From NCBI GenBank assembly GCA_035631315.1, contig DASQIZ010000109.1, positions 62,001 to 126,000 on the forward strand: DNA of 64,000 nt, given 5' to 3'. This document shows positions 8,055-17,132 of this stretch, one piece after another. The notes under the pieces are model-generated. The model saw only the letters and a list, made by a program, of their open reading frames with translations, was not told where the DNA came from and did not search any database. The position numbers and the translations under genes were made by a program. Positions within the stretch are counted from its first letter, which is position 1. Each line of letters begins with the position of its first letter. The stretch comes from 40CM-2-70-7 sp035631315. GTDB lineage: Bacteria; Gemmatimonadota; Gemmatimonadetes; Gemmatimonadales; GWC2-71-9.

Positions 8055-9515
8055 ATGCAGGTCGCCACACGCCGCGCTGCAAGTACTTGGCTGCCCCTGG
8101 GCGCCATCGGGACCGTCGTCTTCCTGACGGGGGGCTGTGCCGTTGGCACATCGCCCGCGCCGGGCACTCCATGGACTCCCCCGGCCCGCGCGCAGCGGGC
8201 CCCGACGCCGGTGCCACCGGCCGTGCCACCTGACCTCGAGGCGCGCGTAAAAACCCTGCGTCTCCCGGACGTGCTGGACATCGCACTTCGAAACAACACC
8301 GTGACGCGTGAGGCGTGGTACACCGCCCGCGCGGCCCTCTACACCTACGACGCGACGCGCGGCCAGTACTTCCCGTCCCTCACGCTCGACGGCAGCATCA
8401 CCAAGCTCAAGACGTCGCCGTCGCAGGGACGCTCGGCGGTCACGCAGACCGTCTACGGGCCGGCCCTCAACCTGAACTGGTTGTTGTTCGACTTCGGCGG
8501 GCGCTCGGGTTCAATCGACGCCGCGCGCGATCAGCTGCTGGCCGCGGACTGGACGCACAACGCGACGATCCAGGACGTCGTGCTCACCGTCCAGACGACG
8601 TATTTCAGCTATATCGGCACCCGCGCCCTGCTCGAATCGGACCGGATCACCCTGGCCGAGGCCGACTCGAACCTCGCGGCAGCGCAGGGGCGTCATGACG
8701 TCGGGCTCGCGACCATCGCCGACGTCCTACAGGCCAAGACCGCGCGCTCGCAGGCCGAGCTGGCCGTCGAAACGACGTCGGGGGCGCTCCAAACCGCGCG
8801 CGGTGCGCTGGCGGTTTCGATGGGCTTTCCCGCCAACCTGCCCTACGACATCGATTCCGTCCCCCTCCCGACTCCGCCTCCGGGCGTCGCCGAAAGCGTG
8901 GACTCGCTGATCGATCGTGCGCTGGTGGCACGCCCCGACCTGGCTGCCGCTCGCGCGCAGGCGGAAGCCGCGCGGGCCCGTGTCAGCATCGCGCGCGGAG
9001 CGGCACTGCCCGGGCTTTCGGTGACCGGCGCCGCGGGAGAGACCTACTTCGCCAACCGCCCGCCCATCCCGGGCTCGAGCTATTCGCTGTCGCTCGGAAT
9101 TTCGGTCCCGCTCTTCGCGGGGGGCGCGCACCTCTACGGGATCAAGTCCGCGCAGGCGACCGCCGACGCCGCCCAGGCCAGTGCGGAGGGTCAGGCCCAA
9201 CTCGTGATTTCGCAGGTGTTCACATCGTTCTATGGCTTGCAGACCGCGACGCAGCGGGTCAGATCCACAGACGACCTGCTGGCCAGCGCGACGCAATCGG
9301 AACAGGTCGCCCTCGGCCGCTACAAGGCCGGTGCCGGCAGTGTGCTGGACCTGCTCACCGCGCAGAGCGCCCTCGCAGACGCCCGGGCGCAGCAGGTCAC
9401 GGCCCACTTTGGCTGGTATGCCGCCCTCGCGCAGCTCGCCCACGACGTCGGTGTGCTGGGTCTCGACGGTTCGAGCCCCATCCGCCTCAACTCCGACACA
9501 ACCGGTTCGCATTGA
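8055..9515 (+). CDS. TolC-family outer-membrane efflux lipoprotein
   Basis: With the ATG at 8055 the protein is 486 residues and begins with a signal peptide ending in the lipobox LTGGC (about residues 20-24). It contains the two repeated outer-membrane-efflux-protein halves typical of TolC/OprM, with long A/Q/R-rich helices (LAAAQGRHDVGLATIADVLQ; VALGRYKAGAGSVLDLLTAQ). The GRYKAG-V-DLL phrase is characteristic of the family. It is the first gene of a three-gene pump operon, with the adaptor gene starting inside its stop codon. An earlier in-frame ATG at 7965 would add 30 residues before the signal peptide, which seems unlikely. Confidence 0.88.
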   Translation: MQVATRRAASTWLPLGAIGTVVFLTGGCAVGTSPAPGTPWTPPARAQRAPTPVPPAVPPDLEARVKTLRLPDVLDIALRNNTVTREAWYTARAALYTYDATRGQYFPSLTLDGSITKLKTSPSQGRSAVTQTVYGPALNLNWLLFDFGGRSGSIDAARDQLLAADWTHNATIQDVVLTVQTTYFSYIGTRALLESDRITLAEADSNLAAAQGRHDVGLATIADVLQAKTARSQAELAVETTSGALQTARGALAVSMGFPANLPYDIDSVPLPTPPPGVAESVDSLIDRALVARPDLAAARAQAEAARARVSIARGAALPGLSVTGAAGETYFANRPPIPGSSYSLSLGISVPLFAGGAHLYGIKSAQATADAAQASAEGQAQLVISQVFTSFYGLQTATQRVRSTDDLLASATQSEQVALGRYKAGAGSVLDLLTAQSALADARAQQVTAHFGWYAALAQLAHDVGVLGLDGSSPIRLNSDTTGSH

Positions 9516-10630
9516 TGACGCGCACGTTCCGTTTCGCTTCCGCCCTCCCCCTGGCTCTCATCGCGGCCTGCTCCCAGGGGGGCGCCCGCGGGGCGCCGAC
9601 GATCCCGGTCTCCATCACTCAGGCGTCAAGGAAGGACGTCTCCTACGAACTCACCGCCACCGGCACCGTGGAGCCGCGCCAGACCGCGCAGGTCGAGGCC
9701 CAGGTGACCGGCATCGTCACCCGCGTGGCATTTCACGAAGGGGATGAAGTCGCGGCGGGACAGCTACTCTTCCAGATCGACCCGCGGCCATTCCAGGCCG
9801 CCCTCGCTCAGGCCGTCGCGACGATGCACCGCGATTCCGCCCAGGCGCTGCAGGCCGACCGTGACGCGGACCGGTATGCGGCACTGGTCAAGCAGGACTA
9901 TGTCACACAAGAGGATTACGACACCAAGCGTGCCGCGGCGTCGGCCGCCGATGCCACCGTCCGGGCCGATTCCGCCAATGTGGCGGCCGCACGTCTGAAC
10001 CTCGACTACGCCTCCGTCACGGCGCCCATCGGCGGACGTACCGGTGGCCTGCTGGTGAAGGAAGGCAATCTGGCGCGGGCGAACAGCGCCACGCCGCTCG
10101 TCGTCATCAATCAGATCCGGCCCATACTGGTCCGCTTCGCGGTGCCGCAGGCCAATCTCCCCCAGATCCAGCGCTTCAAGGGGAACGATCTCAAGATCCG
10201 GGTCAATCCGAACGCCTCAGGAGACACAGCATCCGACGAAGTCGGACACCTGACCTTCCTCGACAATGCCGTCGACACGAGCACCGGCACCCTGCTCATG
10301 AAGGGCGAGTTCCCCAACGAGGACCGCACACTCTGGCCCGGCCAGTTCGTCAACGTCCGGCTCGAGCTCTACACCGAGAAGGGCGCCACCGTGATTCCCT
10401 CGGCCGCGGTCACGACCGGACAGACGGGCACCTTCGTCTTCGTCGTGAACCCGGACCAGACCGTGACGCTCCGTCCGGTCACGGTGGAGCGCACCGCGGG
10501 CGACCTCGCGGTGATATCCCAGGGTATAAAGGCCGGCGAAACGGTGGTGACGGACGGGCAGGTACGCCTCGCCTCAGGATCCAGGGTCTCCGTAAAGAAT
10601 GGCGGGTCGGCGCAGATGGGGGATAAGTGA
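9515..10630 (+). CDS. RND efflux periplasmic adaptor (MdtA/AcrA-like lipoprotein)
   Basis: The 371-residue protein starts at an ATG overlapping the upstream TGA (TGATG). Its N-terminus is a lipoprotein signal with cysteine in IAACSQGG. The membrane-fusion-protein order is visible: biotinyl-lipoyl half (QVEAQVTGIVTRVAFHEGDE), alpha-helical hairpin (about residues 95-165, rich in A, D, R), second lipoyl half (LDYASVTAPIGGRTG), then beta-barrel (VGHLTFLDNAVDTSTGTL). The LDNAVD-STGT phrase is typical of MdtA-like adaptors. It would link the TolC protein to the RND pump encoded next. Confidence 0.92.
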   Translation: MTRTFRFASALPLALIAACSQGGARGAPTIPVSITQASRKDVSYELTATGTVEPRQTAQVEAQVTGIVTRVAFHEGDEVAAGQLLFQIDPRPFQAALAQAVATMHRDSAQALQADRDADRYAALVKQDYVTQEDYDTKRAAASAADATVRADSANVAAARLNLDYASVTAPIGGRTGGLLVKEGNLARANSATPLVVINQIRPILVRFAVPQANLPQIQRFKGNDLKIRVNPNASGDTASDEVGHLTFLDNAVDTSTGTLLMKGEFPNEDRTLWPGQFVNVRLELYTEKGATVIPSAAVTTGQTGTFVFVVNPDQTVTLRPVTVERTAGDLAVISQGIKAGETVVTDGQVRLASGSRVSVKNGGSAQMGDK

Positions 10631-13600
10631 ACATCGCCGGGGCGTTCATCCGCCGACCGGTCATGACCACCCTGGTCATGTTCGGCATCCTGCTCTTCGG
10701 GATCATGGGGTACCGGCTCCTGCCGGTGAACGACCTGCCGAACGTCGACTACCCCACGGTGTCGGTGAGCGCGTCGCTCCCGGGTGCGAGCCCGGAAACG
10801 ATGGCTTCCGCGGTGGCCACGCCCCTCGAAAAACAGTTCACCACGATCGCCGGCGTCGACCAGATGACGTCGACGAGCACGCTGGGTTCCACCAACATCA
10901 CGTTGCAGTTCTCGCTCGACCGCAATATCGACGCGGCGTCGCAGGACGTGCAGGCGATGATTTCGAAGACGCTGCGACAGCTGCCCATCGGCATCATCCC
11001 GCCGTCGTACCAGAAGGTGAATCCGGCCGACTCGCCCATTCTCTACCTGGCGCTGTCGACCAAGACCCTGCCGCTCTCGACCCTCGACGAGTACGCCGAA
11101 ACGTTCCTGTCCCAGCACATCTCGACCGTCGAAGGCGTGGCGCAGGTGCAGGTATTCGGCTCGTCGAAGTACGCGGTGCGGATCCAGCTCGATCCGCGGC
11201 AGCTCGCGTCCCGGAGCATCGGCATCGATCAGGTGGCCGAGGCCATCGACAACGGCAACGTCAACATGCCGACCGGGACGCTGTGGGGAGACGACAAGGC
11301 CTACACCGTCCAGGCCAATGGGCAGATCTCGGACGCCCCCGCGTTCCGCCAGCTGATCGTCACGTACCGGAACGGCAACCCGGTCCGGCTCGGCGACCTG
11401 GGGCTCGTCCTCGACGACATGCAGGACAACAAGTCGTTCAGCTGGTTCGACGGCACTCGCGCGATCGTGCTCGCGATTCAGCGCCAGCCCGGCACGAATA
11501 CGGTCGAGGTGTCCGAAGCCGTACAGAAGCTGGTGGCCCAGCTCTCGGATCAGATTCCGGCTTCGGTCAAGGTCAATGTCCTCTACGACCGCGCCGTTTC
11601 GATCCGCGACTCCGTCAACGATGTGAAGTTCACCCTGCTCCTGACGCTGTTCCTGGTCATCATGGTGATCTTCCTGTTCCTCCGGAATTTTTCCGCGACG
11701 GTCATCCCCTCCCTCGCCCTGCCCTTCTCGATCATCGGCACCTTCGCGGTGATGTACATGCTGGGCTACAGCCTGGACAACCTGTCATTAATGGCGCTCA
11801 CCCTGTCCGTGGGATTCGTGGTGGACGACGCCATCGTGATGCTCGAGAACATCGTCCGGCACATCGAGATGGGAACGCCGGTGATGCAGGCGGCCCTCGA
11901 GGGGTCACGGGAAATCGGCTTCACCATTCTGTCGATGACCCTGTCGCTGACCGCCGTGTTCATTCCCGTGCTCTTCATGGGTGGTCTCATCGGGCGGCTG
12001 TTCCACGAATTCGCCGTGACCATCGGCGTGGCCATTCTGGTCTCGGGCTTCGTGTCCCTGACGCTGACGCCCATGCTGTGCAGCCGGTTCCTCAAGGCCC
12101 ACCACGGCGAACAGCATGGCGACTTCTACAACGCCACCGAACGCGTCTACGATCGGGTGCTCGACGCTTATCGCCGGTCCCTCGAGTGGGTGATGGGCCG
12201 GAAGCGGATGTCCCTGTTGGTGTCGGGCGTGATTCTCCTCGGAACCGTCGCGCTCTTCAAGCTCGTGCCCAAGGGCTTCATTCCCGACGAGGATACCTCG
12301 TCGATCCGGGGCACCACGGAGACCGCGGAAGGCACGTCGTATCAGTCGATGGCCGATCATCAGCAGAGGGTCGCGGCGATCATCGCGGCGGACTCGAACG
12401 TCGAGCACTTCATGTCCTTTGTCGGGGGCGGCTCCAACCAGGGCCGCATCCTGATCCATCTGAAACCCAGGAATGAGCGCGCGCTGGACGTCAATGGTGT
12501 GATCCGGGAGCTGCAGCCCAAGCTCGCGGTCATCCCCGGCATCACCGTCTATCTCCAAAATCCACCGCCCATCAATGTCGGCGGCCGCCAGTCGAAGAGC
12601 CTGTATCAATTCACCCTGCAGAGCTCGGATGTAACCCAGCTGTACCAGAGCGCCACCGAACTGACCCAGCGCCTGCAGCTGCAGCCGCTGCTCCAGGACG
12701 TGACCTCAGACCTCCAGATCAAGAATCCCCAGGTCTCGGTGCAGATCGACCGCGACCGCGCGGCAACCCTGGGGGTTACGGCACAGCAGATCGAGACCGC
12801 GCTCTACGACGCATACGGATCCGGCCAGGTCTCGACCATCTACACGCCGAACAACGAGTACTGGGTGATCATGGAGCTCCTGCCCCAGTATCAGAAGGAC
12901 CTCTCCGCGCTGAACATGCTCTACATCCGCGCGGCGTCCGGGTCCCTCGTGCCCCTGGGAGCGGTGGCGAAGCTCACCGCCAGTCTTGGCCCGCTCTCCG
13001 TGAACCATGCGGGCCAGGTACCCGCCGTGACGATTTCCTTCAACCTCCGCCCCAATGTCTCCATCGGAGACGCGGTCACGGCCGTGCAAAGAGAAGCCGG
13101 TCAGGTGCTTCCATCCACGATCTCCACGAACTTTGCCGGCACCGCACAGGCGTTCCAGGCAAGCCAGCAGGGACTCCTCGCCCTCCTGGTCGTCGCCATT
13201 CTCGTGATCTACATGGTGCTCGGGATTCTCTACGAGAGCTTCATCCACCCGCTGACCATTCTCTCCGGGCTCCCCTTCGCGGGTTTCGGCGCGCTCCTGA
13301 CCCTGCTGATCTTCGGGACCGACCTCTCGGTCTACTCGTTCGTCGGCATCATCATGCTGATCGGTCTGGTGAAGAAGAACGCGATCATGATGATCGACTT
13401 CGCGCTGGAGGCCGAGCGGAAGGAAGGGAAGAACGCGGAAGAGGCAATCGTCGAGGCTTGTCTGGTGCGGTTCCGGCCGATCATGATGACCACCATGGCC
13501 GCGCTGATGGGCACGCTGCCGATCGCGATCGGCTTCGGGGCCGGCTCTGAATCCCGCCGGCCGCTCGGTCTCGCGGTGGTGGGCGGCCTCGCGTTTTCGC

Positions 13601-13719
13601 AGATCATCACGCTCTACATCACGCCCGTCATCTATACGTATCTCGACGCGTTCCAGCACCGCTTTGGCCGGCGGGCGCCCGTGACGATTGGCGCTCCCAT
13701 ACCGCATCCCGGCGACTGA
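10627..13719 (+). CDS. RND multidrug efflux permease, MdtB/MdtC-like
   Basis: At 1030 residues this is full-length for the AcrB/MdtBC class, with twelve membrane helices and two large periplasmic loops. It begins NIAGAFIRRPVMTTLVMFGI, the canonical N-terminus. The proton-relay aspartate pair is in GFVVDDAIVMLEN in TM4, and the second half has VGLVKKNAIMMIDFA in TM10-11. It should be a proton-driven drug or metabolite exporter in the inner membrane, working with the preceding adaptor and TolC protein. Start is GTG in a GTGA overlap with the adaptor stop. A hairpin follows the gene. Confidence 0.93.
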   Translation: MNIAGAFIRRPVMTTLVMFGILLFGIMGYRLLPVNDLPNVDYPTVSVSASLPGASPETMASAVATPLEKQFTTIAGVDQMTSTSTLGSTNITLQFSLDRNIDAASQDVQAMISKTLRQLPIGIIPPSYQKVNPADSPILYLALSTKTLPLSTLDEYAETFLSQHISTVEGVAQVQVFGSSKYAVRIQLDPRQLASRSIGIDQVAEAIDNGNVNMPTGTLWGDDKAYTVQANGQISDAPAFRQLIVTYRNGNPVRLGDLGLVLDDMQDNKSFSWFDGTRAIVLAIQRQPGTNTVEVSEAVQKLVAQLSDQIPASVKVNVLYDRAVSIRDSVNDVKFTLLLTLFLVIMVIFLFLRNFSATVIPSLALPFSIIGTFAVMYMLGYSLDNLSLMALTLSVGFVVDDAIVMLENIVRHIEMGTPVMQAALEGSREIGFTILSMTLSLTAVFIPVLFMGGLIGRLFHEFAVTIGVAILVSGFVSLTLTPMLCSRFLKAHHGEQHGDFYNATERVYDRVLDAYRRSLEWVMGRKRMSLLVSGVILLGTVALFKLVPKGFIPDEDTSSIRGTTETAEGTSYQSMADHQQRVAAIIAADSNVEHFMSFVGGGSNQGRILIHLKPRNERALDVNGVIRELQPKLAVIPGITVYLQNPPPINVGGRQSKSLYQFTLQSSDVTQLYQSATELTQRLQLQPLLQDVTSDLQIKNPQVSVQIDRDRAATLGVTAQQIETALYDAYGSGQVSTIYTPNNEYWVIMELLPQYQKDLSALNMLYIRAASGSLVPLGAVAKLTASLGPLSVNHAGQVPAVTISFNLRPNVSIGDAVTAVQREAGQVLPSTISTNFAGTAQAFQASQQGLLALLVVAILVIYMVLGILYESFIHPLTILSGLPFAGFGALLTLLIFGTDLSVYSFVGIIMLIGLVKKNAIMMIDFALEAERKEGKNAEEAIVEACLVRFRPIMMTTMAALMGTLPIAIGFGAGSESRRPLGLAVVGGLAFSQIITLYITPVIYTYLDAFQHRFGRRAPVTIGAPIPHPGD

Positions 13720-13739
13720 GAACCGTCCGCGAAGCCCGT

Positions 13740-13802
13740 AGGGGAGAGACGTCTGGGAACGACGCCGCTGCCCTTACGCACTTTGCCTTACGCCTCTCCC
13801 CT
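13740..13802 (+). terminator. Imperfect long-loop inverted repeat after the RND operon
   Basis: AGGGGAGAGACGT (13740-13752) pairs with ACGCCTCTCCCCT (13790-13802), 13 bp with one mismatch and a 37-nt loop. The loop holds two copies of CTTACGC. It may terminate the efflux operon, but the loop is long and no T-tract follows. Confidence 0.4.
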
Positions 13803-13865
13803 CCACTCTTGGCAGTTGTCTACTCCGCCGGCTCCACCGTCGTCACCACTCGGACTTGGCTGCGG

Positions 13866-13871
13866 TATGTT
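13866..13871 (+). promoter_or_regulatory. -10 TATGTT before the DinB-like gene
   Basis: TATGTT is followed by 7 nt and then the ATG at 13879. The box overlaps an alternative in-frame ATG at 13867, favouring the downstream one. Confidence 0.45.
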
Positions 13872-13878
13872 TGAAGCC

Positions 13879-14358
13879 ATGGCCCGAAACGCCCGTATCT
13901 CCTTGCTGCTTGCGGTTTACGACCAGTCCTTCGACCGCGCCGCCTGGCACGGCACGCCCCTCGGCAGGAGCCTTCGCGAGATCACCTGGAAGCAGGCTTT
14001 GAAGCGCCCCGGGCGGCGCCGGCACAACATCTGGGAATTGGTGCTGCACCTGGCCTACTGGAAGTCCGTCGCCCGGCGGCGCCTGACGCGGAACTCCTCC
14101 ATCGAATTCCCGCGCTCACCCGCAAACTTCCCCGCGGTGCCGGCCAAGCCCACGGCTGCCCTTTGGCGGCGGGATGTCGCGTTGCTGAAGCGGGAGCACC
14201 AGCTCCTCCGCGCCGTGATCAGCAGGTTTCCGGAATCCCGATTGGGGCAACAGGGCTGGCATACGCGCTGGACCAACGCGGCGACGATCTACGGCATCGC
14301 TTCGCACGACCTCTACCACACCGGGCAGATTCAGCTGATCAGGCAGTTCGTCGCCTAG
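13879..14358 (+). CDS. DinB/DUF664-superfamily protein
   Basis: The 159-residue protein has the helical-bundle pattern of the DinB superfamily. The three metal-binding histidines are recognisable: one in ELVLHLAYWK and two in ASHDLYHTGQIQLIR (H-xxx-H). These proteins bind a divalent metal; some are bacillithiol transferases or mycothiol-type enzymes, while many are uncharacterised, so no substrate is proposed. The start is taken at 13879 because a TATGTT box overlaps the ATG at 13867. Its stop codon overlaps that of the convergent Hsp15-like gene in a shared CTAG. Confidence 0.75.
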   Translation: MARNARISLLLAVYDQSFDRAAWHGTPLGRSLREITWKQALKRPGRRRHNIWELVLHLAYWKSVARRRLTRNSSIEFPRSPANFPAVPAKPTAALWRRDVALLKREHQLLRAVISRFPESRLGQQGWHTRWTNAATIYGIASHDLYHTGQIQLIRQFVA

Positions 14359-14744
14359 TCGGACTCGCCCTTGAGCCGGTCGAGCTCGCGACGCTCGCGC
14401 TTGGTGGGCCTGCCCTTCCCCTCGTAGCTCAATGACGGCGCGATCCGCAGCTGCTCCGCCAGATGTTCGCGCGCCTGCTTCCCTTCCGCCTCCTCCTCAA
14501 ACAGTGCCGCGGCCGCCTCGGCGCCCAAGCGGCGCGCCGAGAGGGCCATCACGGTAATGCGGAAGTCATAGGGACCTTTACGAATTCGGAGACGGTCTCC
14601 TATGCGAACTGGCTTGGCCCGCTTCGCCCGGGCCTCTCCCACCAACACCTTCCCACCCGCAATCGCTTCGCTGGCGTCTGCCCGACTCTTGAAGAATCGG
14701 GCAGCCCACAACCAGACATCGAGGCGAATGGAATCGTCGGTCAT
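14355..14744 (-). CDS. hslR: S4-domain RNA-binding protein, Hsp15-like
   Basis: The 129-residue protein opens with the S4 RNA-binding motif: IRLDVWLWAARFFKSR, followed by A-x-GGKVLVG and the KPVRIGDRLRI turn. Its length and basic C-terminal tail match Hsp15 (HslR), which recognises stalled 50S subunits carrying peptidyl-tRNA. The start ATG at 14744 is chosen because homologues begin a few residues before RLDVWLW; an upstream ATG at 14768 would add eight residues. It lies 20 nt after the DUF4097 gene, so both probably share a transcript. The stop shares a CTAG with the convergent DinB-like gene. Confidence 0.8.
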   Translation of the reverse strand: MTDDSIRLDVWLWAARFFKSRADASEAIAGGKVLVGEARAKRAKPVRIGDRLRIRKGPYDFRITVMALSARRLGAEAAAALFEEEAEGKQAREHLAEQLRIAPSLSYEGKGRPTKRERRELDRLKGESD

Positions 14745-14764
14745 TCCCTCACGATCACGACCGA

Positions 14765-15823
14765 TCAACTCTTCCGCAAGTTGATGTCCCCGGAGCCGGC
14801 CTCGAGTTTGATCGTTCCCCCGCCATTCCCGATCGAGCCGGACAGATGGTCGCTCCGGAGCTTCCGGACCTTCACTTCGACGCCGCCCAGGTCGATTTCG
14901 CCGGACCCGGTGTCGAGCTCCACGTCGGCGCCCAAGGTTGCGGGGACCGACAGCGTGATCGTGCCGGAACCGGTATTGCCTTCCAGGGTCTCGATGCCGC
15001 TCACCAGACCGATGTCGACGTCGCCACTGCCGGTCTCCAGTGAGATGCGCGCGGCCTGCACGGTGCTGACCGTGATGCTGCCCGACCCCGAGCTCAACGC
15101 CAATTTGCCGGTTGAGACGTTGTCGCCGGTGACGTCTCCCGAACCGGTCTCGACCTTCACGCCGCTATCCGTGACGCGGCTCATCGTGACATCACCGGAT
15201 CCCGTCTCGAGCTTCAGCTCCGCGGTCGCGTCCGTGACATGGATGTCGCCGGAGCCGGTGACGAGGCCGATCGTTCCTTTCACGCCGGTCGCGCTGACGT
15301 CCGACGACCCCACGGCGACCTTGATCTGGCCGTCAACGTTCGTGACAGTCGCCTTCCCCACCCCGACGTGCATGGACACCGTTCGCCCGGCGGGCACCTT
15401 CACAGTCAGGTCGGCCCACGCCTCCAGTCCCGACCCGTCCCCGCGAACGCGGACGCGGTGCCCCTCGTCTTCGTCCCGATTCGTACCGAAGGTCCCGTCA
15501 TCATTGACATCCATGGTGGTGTTCGAGTGGCGGCCCAGGGTCGGGTAGACGATGACGTCTTCCGGATAGATCACGCGGAGGCCGTCATGGCCCCGGGCGA
15601 CCCCGGTGGCGACCTTCAGCTTCCCGGCATCCGAACCGCCGGTCTGCACGACGACCACGACGTCGCTCCCCGTCGCGGGTTCCACCCGCAGGAGCCCCGC
15701 AAGGTTGTAGATGGCGATGTCATCACCGTGAATCGGGTAGGTGCCACTCTGAGCCGCCAGGACGGGGGCTCCGACGAGCATGAACAGGCCGGCGACGGCG
15801 AAGGGCGCGGAGGGAACGCGCAT
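14765..15823 (-). CDS. Secreted DUF4097 beta-solenoid protein with TGSGD repeats
   Basis: The 352-residue protein has a signal peptide (residues 1-23, ending VLAAQ). From about residue 185 onward the motif TGSGD/TGSGE/SGSGS recurs every 18-25 residues about eight times (GLVTGSGDIHV, KLETGSGDVTM, KVETGSGDVTG and so on). This is the pattern of DUF4097 (putative auto-transporter adhesin head-like) right-handed beta-helix proteins. A D-rich stretch (DVNDDGTFGTNRDEDEG) near residue 105-122 could bind calcium. AGGAG lies 8 nt before the ATG, a normal Shine-Dalgarno. Biological role of the family is unknown; in other phyla such genes often accompany sigma/anti-sigma modules, which is not seen here. 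Confidence 0.8.
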   Translation of the reverse strand: MRVPSAPFAVAGLFMLVGAPVLAAQSGTYPIHGDDIAIYNLAGLLRVEPATGSDVVVVVQTGGSDAGKLKVATGVARGHDGLRVIYPEDVIVYPTLGRHSNTTMDVNDDGTFGTNRDEDEGHRVRVRGDGSGLEAWADLTVKVPAGRTVSMHVGVGKATVTNVDGQIKVAVGSSDVSATGVKGTIGLVTGSGDIHVTDATAELKLETGSGDVTMSRVTDSGVKVETGSGDVTGDNVSTGKLALSSGSGSITVSTVQAARISLETGSGDVDIGLVSGIETLEGNTGSGTITLSVPATLGADVELDTGSGEIDLGGVEVKVRKLRSDHLSGSIGNGGGTIKLEAGSGDINLRKS

Positions 15824-15932
15824 GATTCGGACTCCTGTTGGGGTGCGAGGGCCCTACGGGCGGCCGCAAATGGCCGTTTCGTGAGGTTCCGGGCCTATCC
15901 AGGTTGGATTGCGTCAGCATCCGAAAGGTTGG

Positions 15933-15961
15933 TTGAGGGCCCCTCCCCTCGCGGCTACATT
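15933..15961 (+). promoter_or_regulatory. Sigma-70-type promoter TTGAGG-17-TACATT
   Basis: TTGAGG (15933-15938) and TACATT (15956-15961) are separated by 17 bp. The -10 ends 10 nt before the ATG at 15972, so the leader would be only about 3 nt. This is one of the few promoters here with a recognisable -35. Confidence 0.55.
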
Positions 15962-15971
15962 CCCCGGTCCC

Positions 15972-17132
15972 ATGACAACGACGACTGAAACCTCCCCCCT
16001 GACCCACCTCTCGGAAGAAGAACAGATGTTCCGGGACGCCGTCCGGGACTTTGCCGAGCAGGAAATCAGGCCCCGCGTGGGAGCCATGGAGCGGGCTGCC
16101 CAGCTCGACCCCGGCCTCACGCCCAAGTTCTTCGAGCTTGGCCTGATGGGCATCGAGATCCCCGAGGGCCATGGAGGGGCCGGGGGCTCGCTCTTCCTCA
16201 CCGTCCTGGCGGTCGAAGAGCTGTCCCGGGTGGACGCCTCGAGCGCCATCTTCGTGGACGTCCAGAATACCCTGGTCAACGCCCTGCTCCTCAAGTGGGC
16301 ATCCCCCGACCTCCAGAAGCGCTACTTCCCGAGGCTTTCCCGCGACACCGTCGGCGCCTATGCGCTCTCCGAGCCGGCTTCCGGATCGGATGCGTTCGGG
16401 CTCGAGACGAAGGCGACGAAGCGCGGGGACAACTGGGTGCTGGATGGCCGGAAGCTCTGGATCACCAACGGGGCCGAGGCGGGCTTTTACGTCATTTTCG
16501 CGAACACGGACTTCGCGAAGGGCTACAAGGGCATCACGGCGTTCGCGGTGGAACGGGGATTCAAGGGATTCAGCGTCGGAAAGAAAGAGGACAAGCTCGG
16601 GATCCGGGCGTCGTCCACGTGCGAGCTCATCCTCGACCAGTGTGTGGTTCCGGCCGCGAACGTGATCGGCGAAGTGGGCCACGGATACAAGGTCGCCATC
16701 GAGACCTTGAATACCGGTCGCATCGGCATCGGCGCGCAGATGATCGGCGTCGCCCGCGGCGCGCTCGAAGCCGCCATCGCCTACGTGAAGGAACGGAAGC
16801 AGTTCAACAAGCCGGTCGCCGAGTTCCAGGCGGTGCAGTTTCAGATCGCGCAGGCCGCCACCGAGCTCGAAGCGGCCCGGTTGATGGTCTACAACGCGGC
16901 CCGGCTGGAAGACGCGGGTGGGCCGTACACGATGGAAGCCGCGATGGCCAAGCTCTACGCCTCGCAAGTGGCGGAGCGTGTGACGTCGCTGTCCGTCGAG
17001 CTGTTTGGCGGCTACGGCTACACGAAGGAGTATCCGGTGGAGAAGTTCTACCGGGATGCGAAAATCGGCGCGATCTACGAGGGTACGAGCAACATGCAGC
17101 TGAACACCATCGCGAAGGCACTCTTGAAGTAG
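15972..17132 (+). CDS. Acyl-CoA dehydrogenase
   Basis: The 386-residue flavoenzyme has all the family blocks. The FAD/substrate motif is YALSEPASGSDAFGLETKA, followed by WVLDGRKLWITNGAEAGFY, the acyl-binding KLGIRASSTCEL, and the C-terminal helix EYPVEKFYRDAKIGAIYEGTSN. The catalytic base is the glutamate in IYEGTSN (about E370), as in short-chain acyl-CoA dehydrogenases. It oxidises acyl-CoA to trans-2-enoyl-CoA, passing electrons to ETF; chain length cannot be judged by eye. The ATG at 15972 is supported by a close -10 box. The following aminotransferase starts within its stop codon (TAGTG). Confidence 0.93.
   Translation: MTTTTETSPLTHLSEEEQMFRDAVRDFAEQEIRPRVGAMERAAQLDPGLTPKFFELGLMGIEIPEGHGGAGGSLFLTVLAVEELSRVDASSAIFVDVQNTLVNALLLKWASPDLQKRYFPRLSRDTVGAYALSEPASGSDAFGLETKATKRGDNWVLDGRKLWITNGAEAGFYVIFANTDFAKGYKGITAFAVERGFKGFSVGKKEDKLGIRASSTCELILDQCVVPAANVIGEVGHGYKVAIETLNTGRIGIGAQMIGVARGALEAAIAYVKERKQFNKPVAEFQAVQFQIAQAATELEAARLMVYNAARLEDAGGPYTMEAAMAKLYASQVAERVTSLSVELFGGYGYTKEYPVEKFYRDAKIGAIYEGTSNMQLNTIAKALLK

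Noticed and set aside
10599..12476. 625-residue plus-strand ORF overlapping the RND permease gene in another frame
   Set aside because: The permease frame has continuous membrane helices and signature residues; the alternative frame is low-complexity R/H/P-rich sequence.
14900..15260. Regularly spaced short repeats that might suggest a CRISPR array
   Set aside because: They encode the TGSGD ladder of the DUF4097 protein, keep reading frame, vary at codon third positions and lack unique spacers of constant length.
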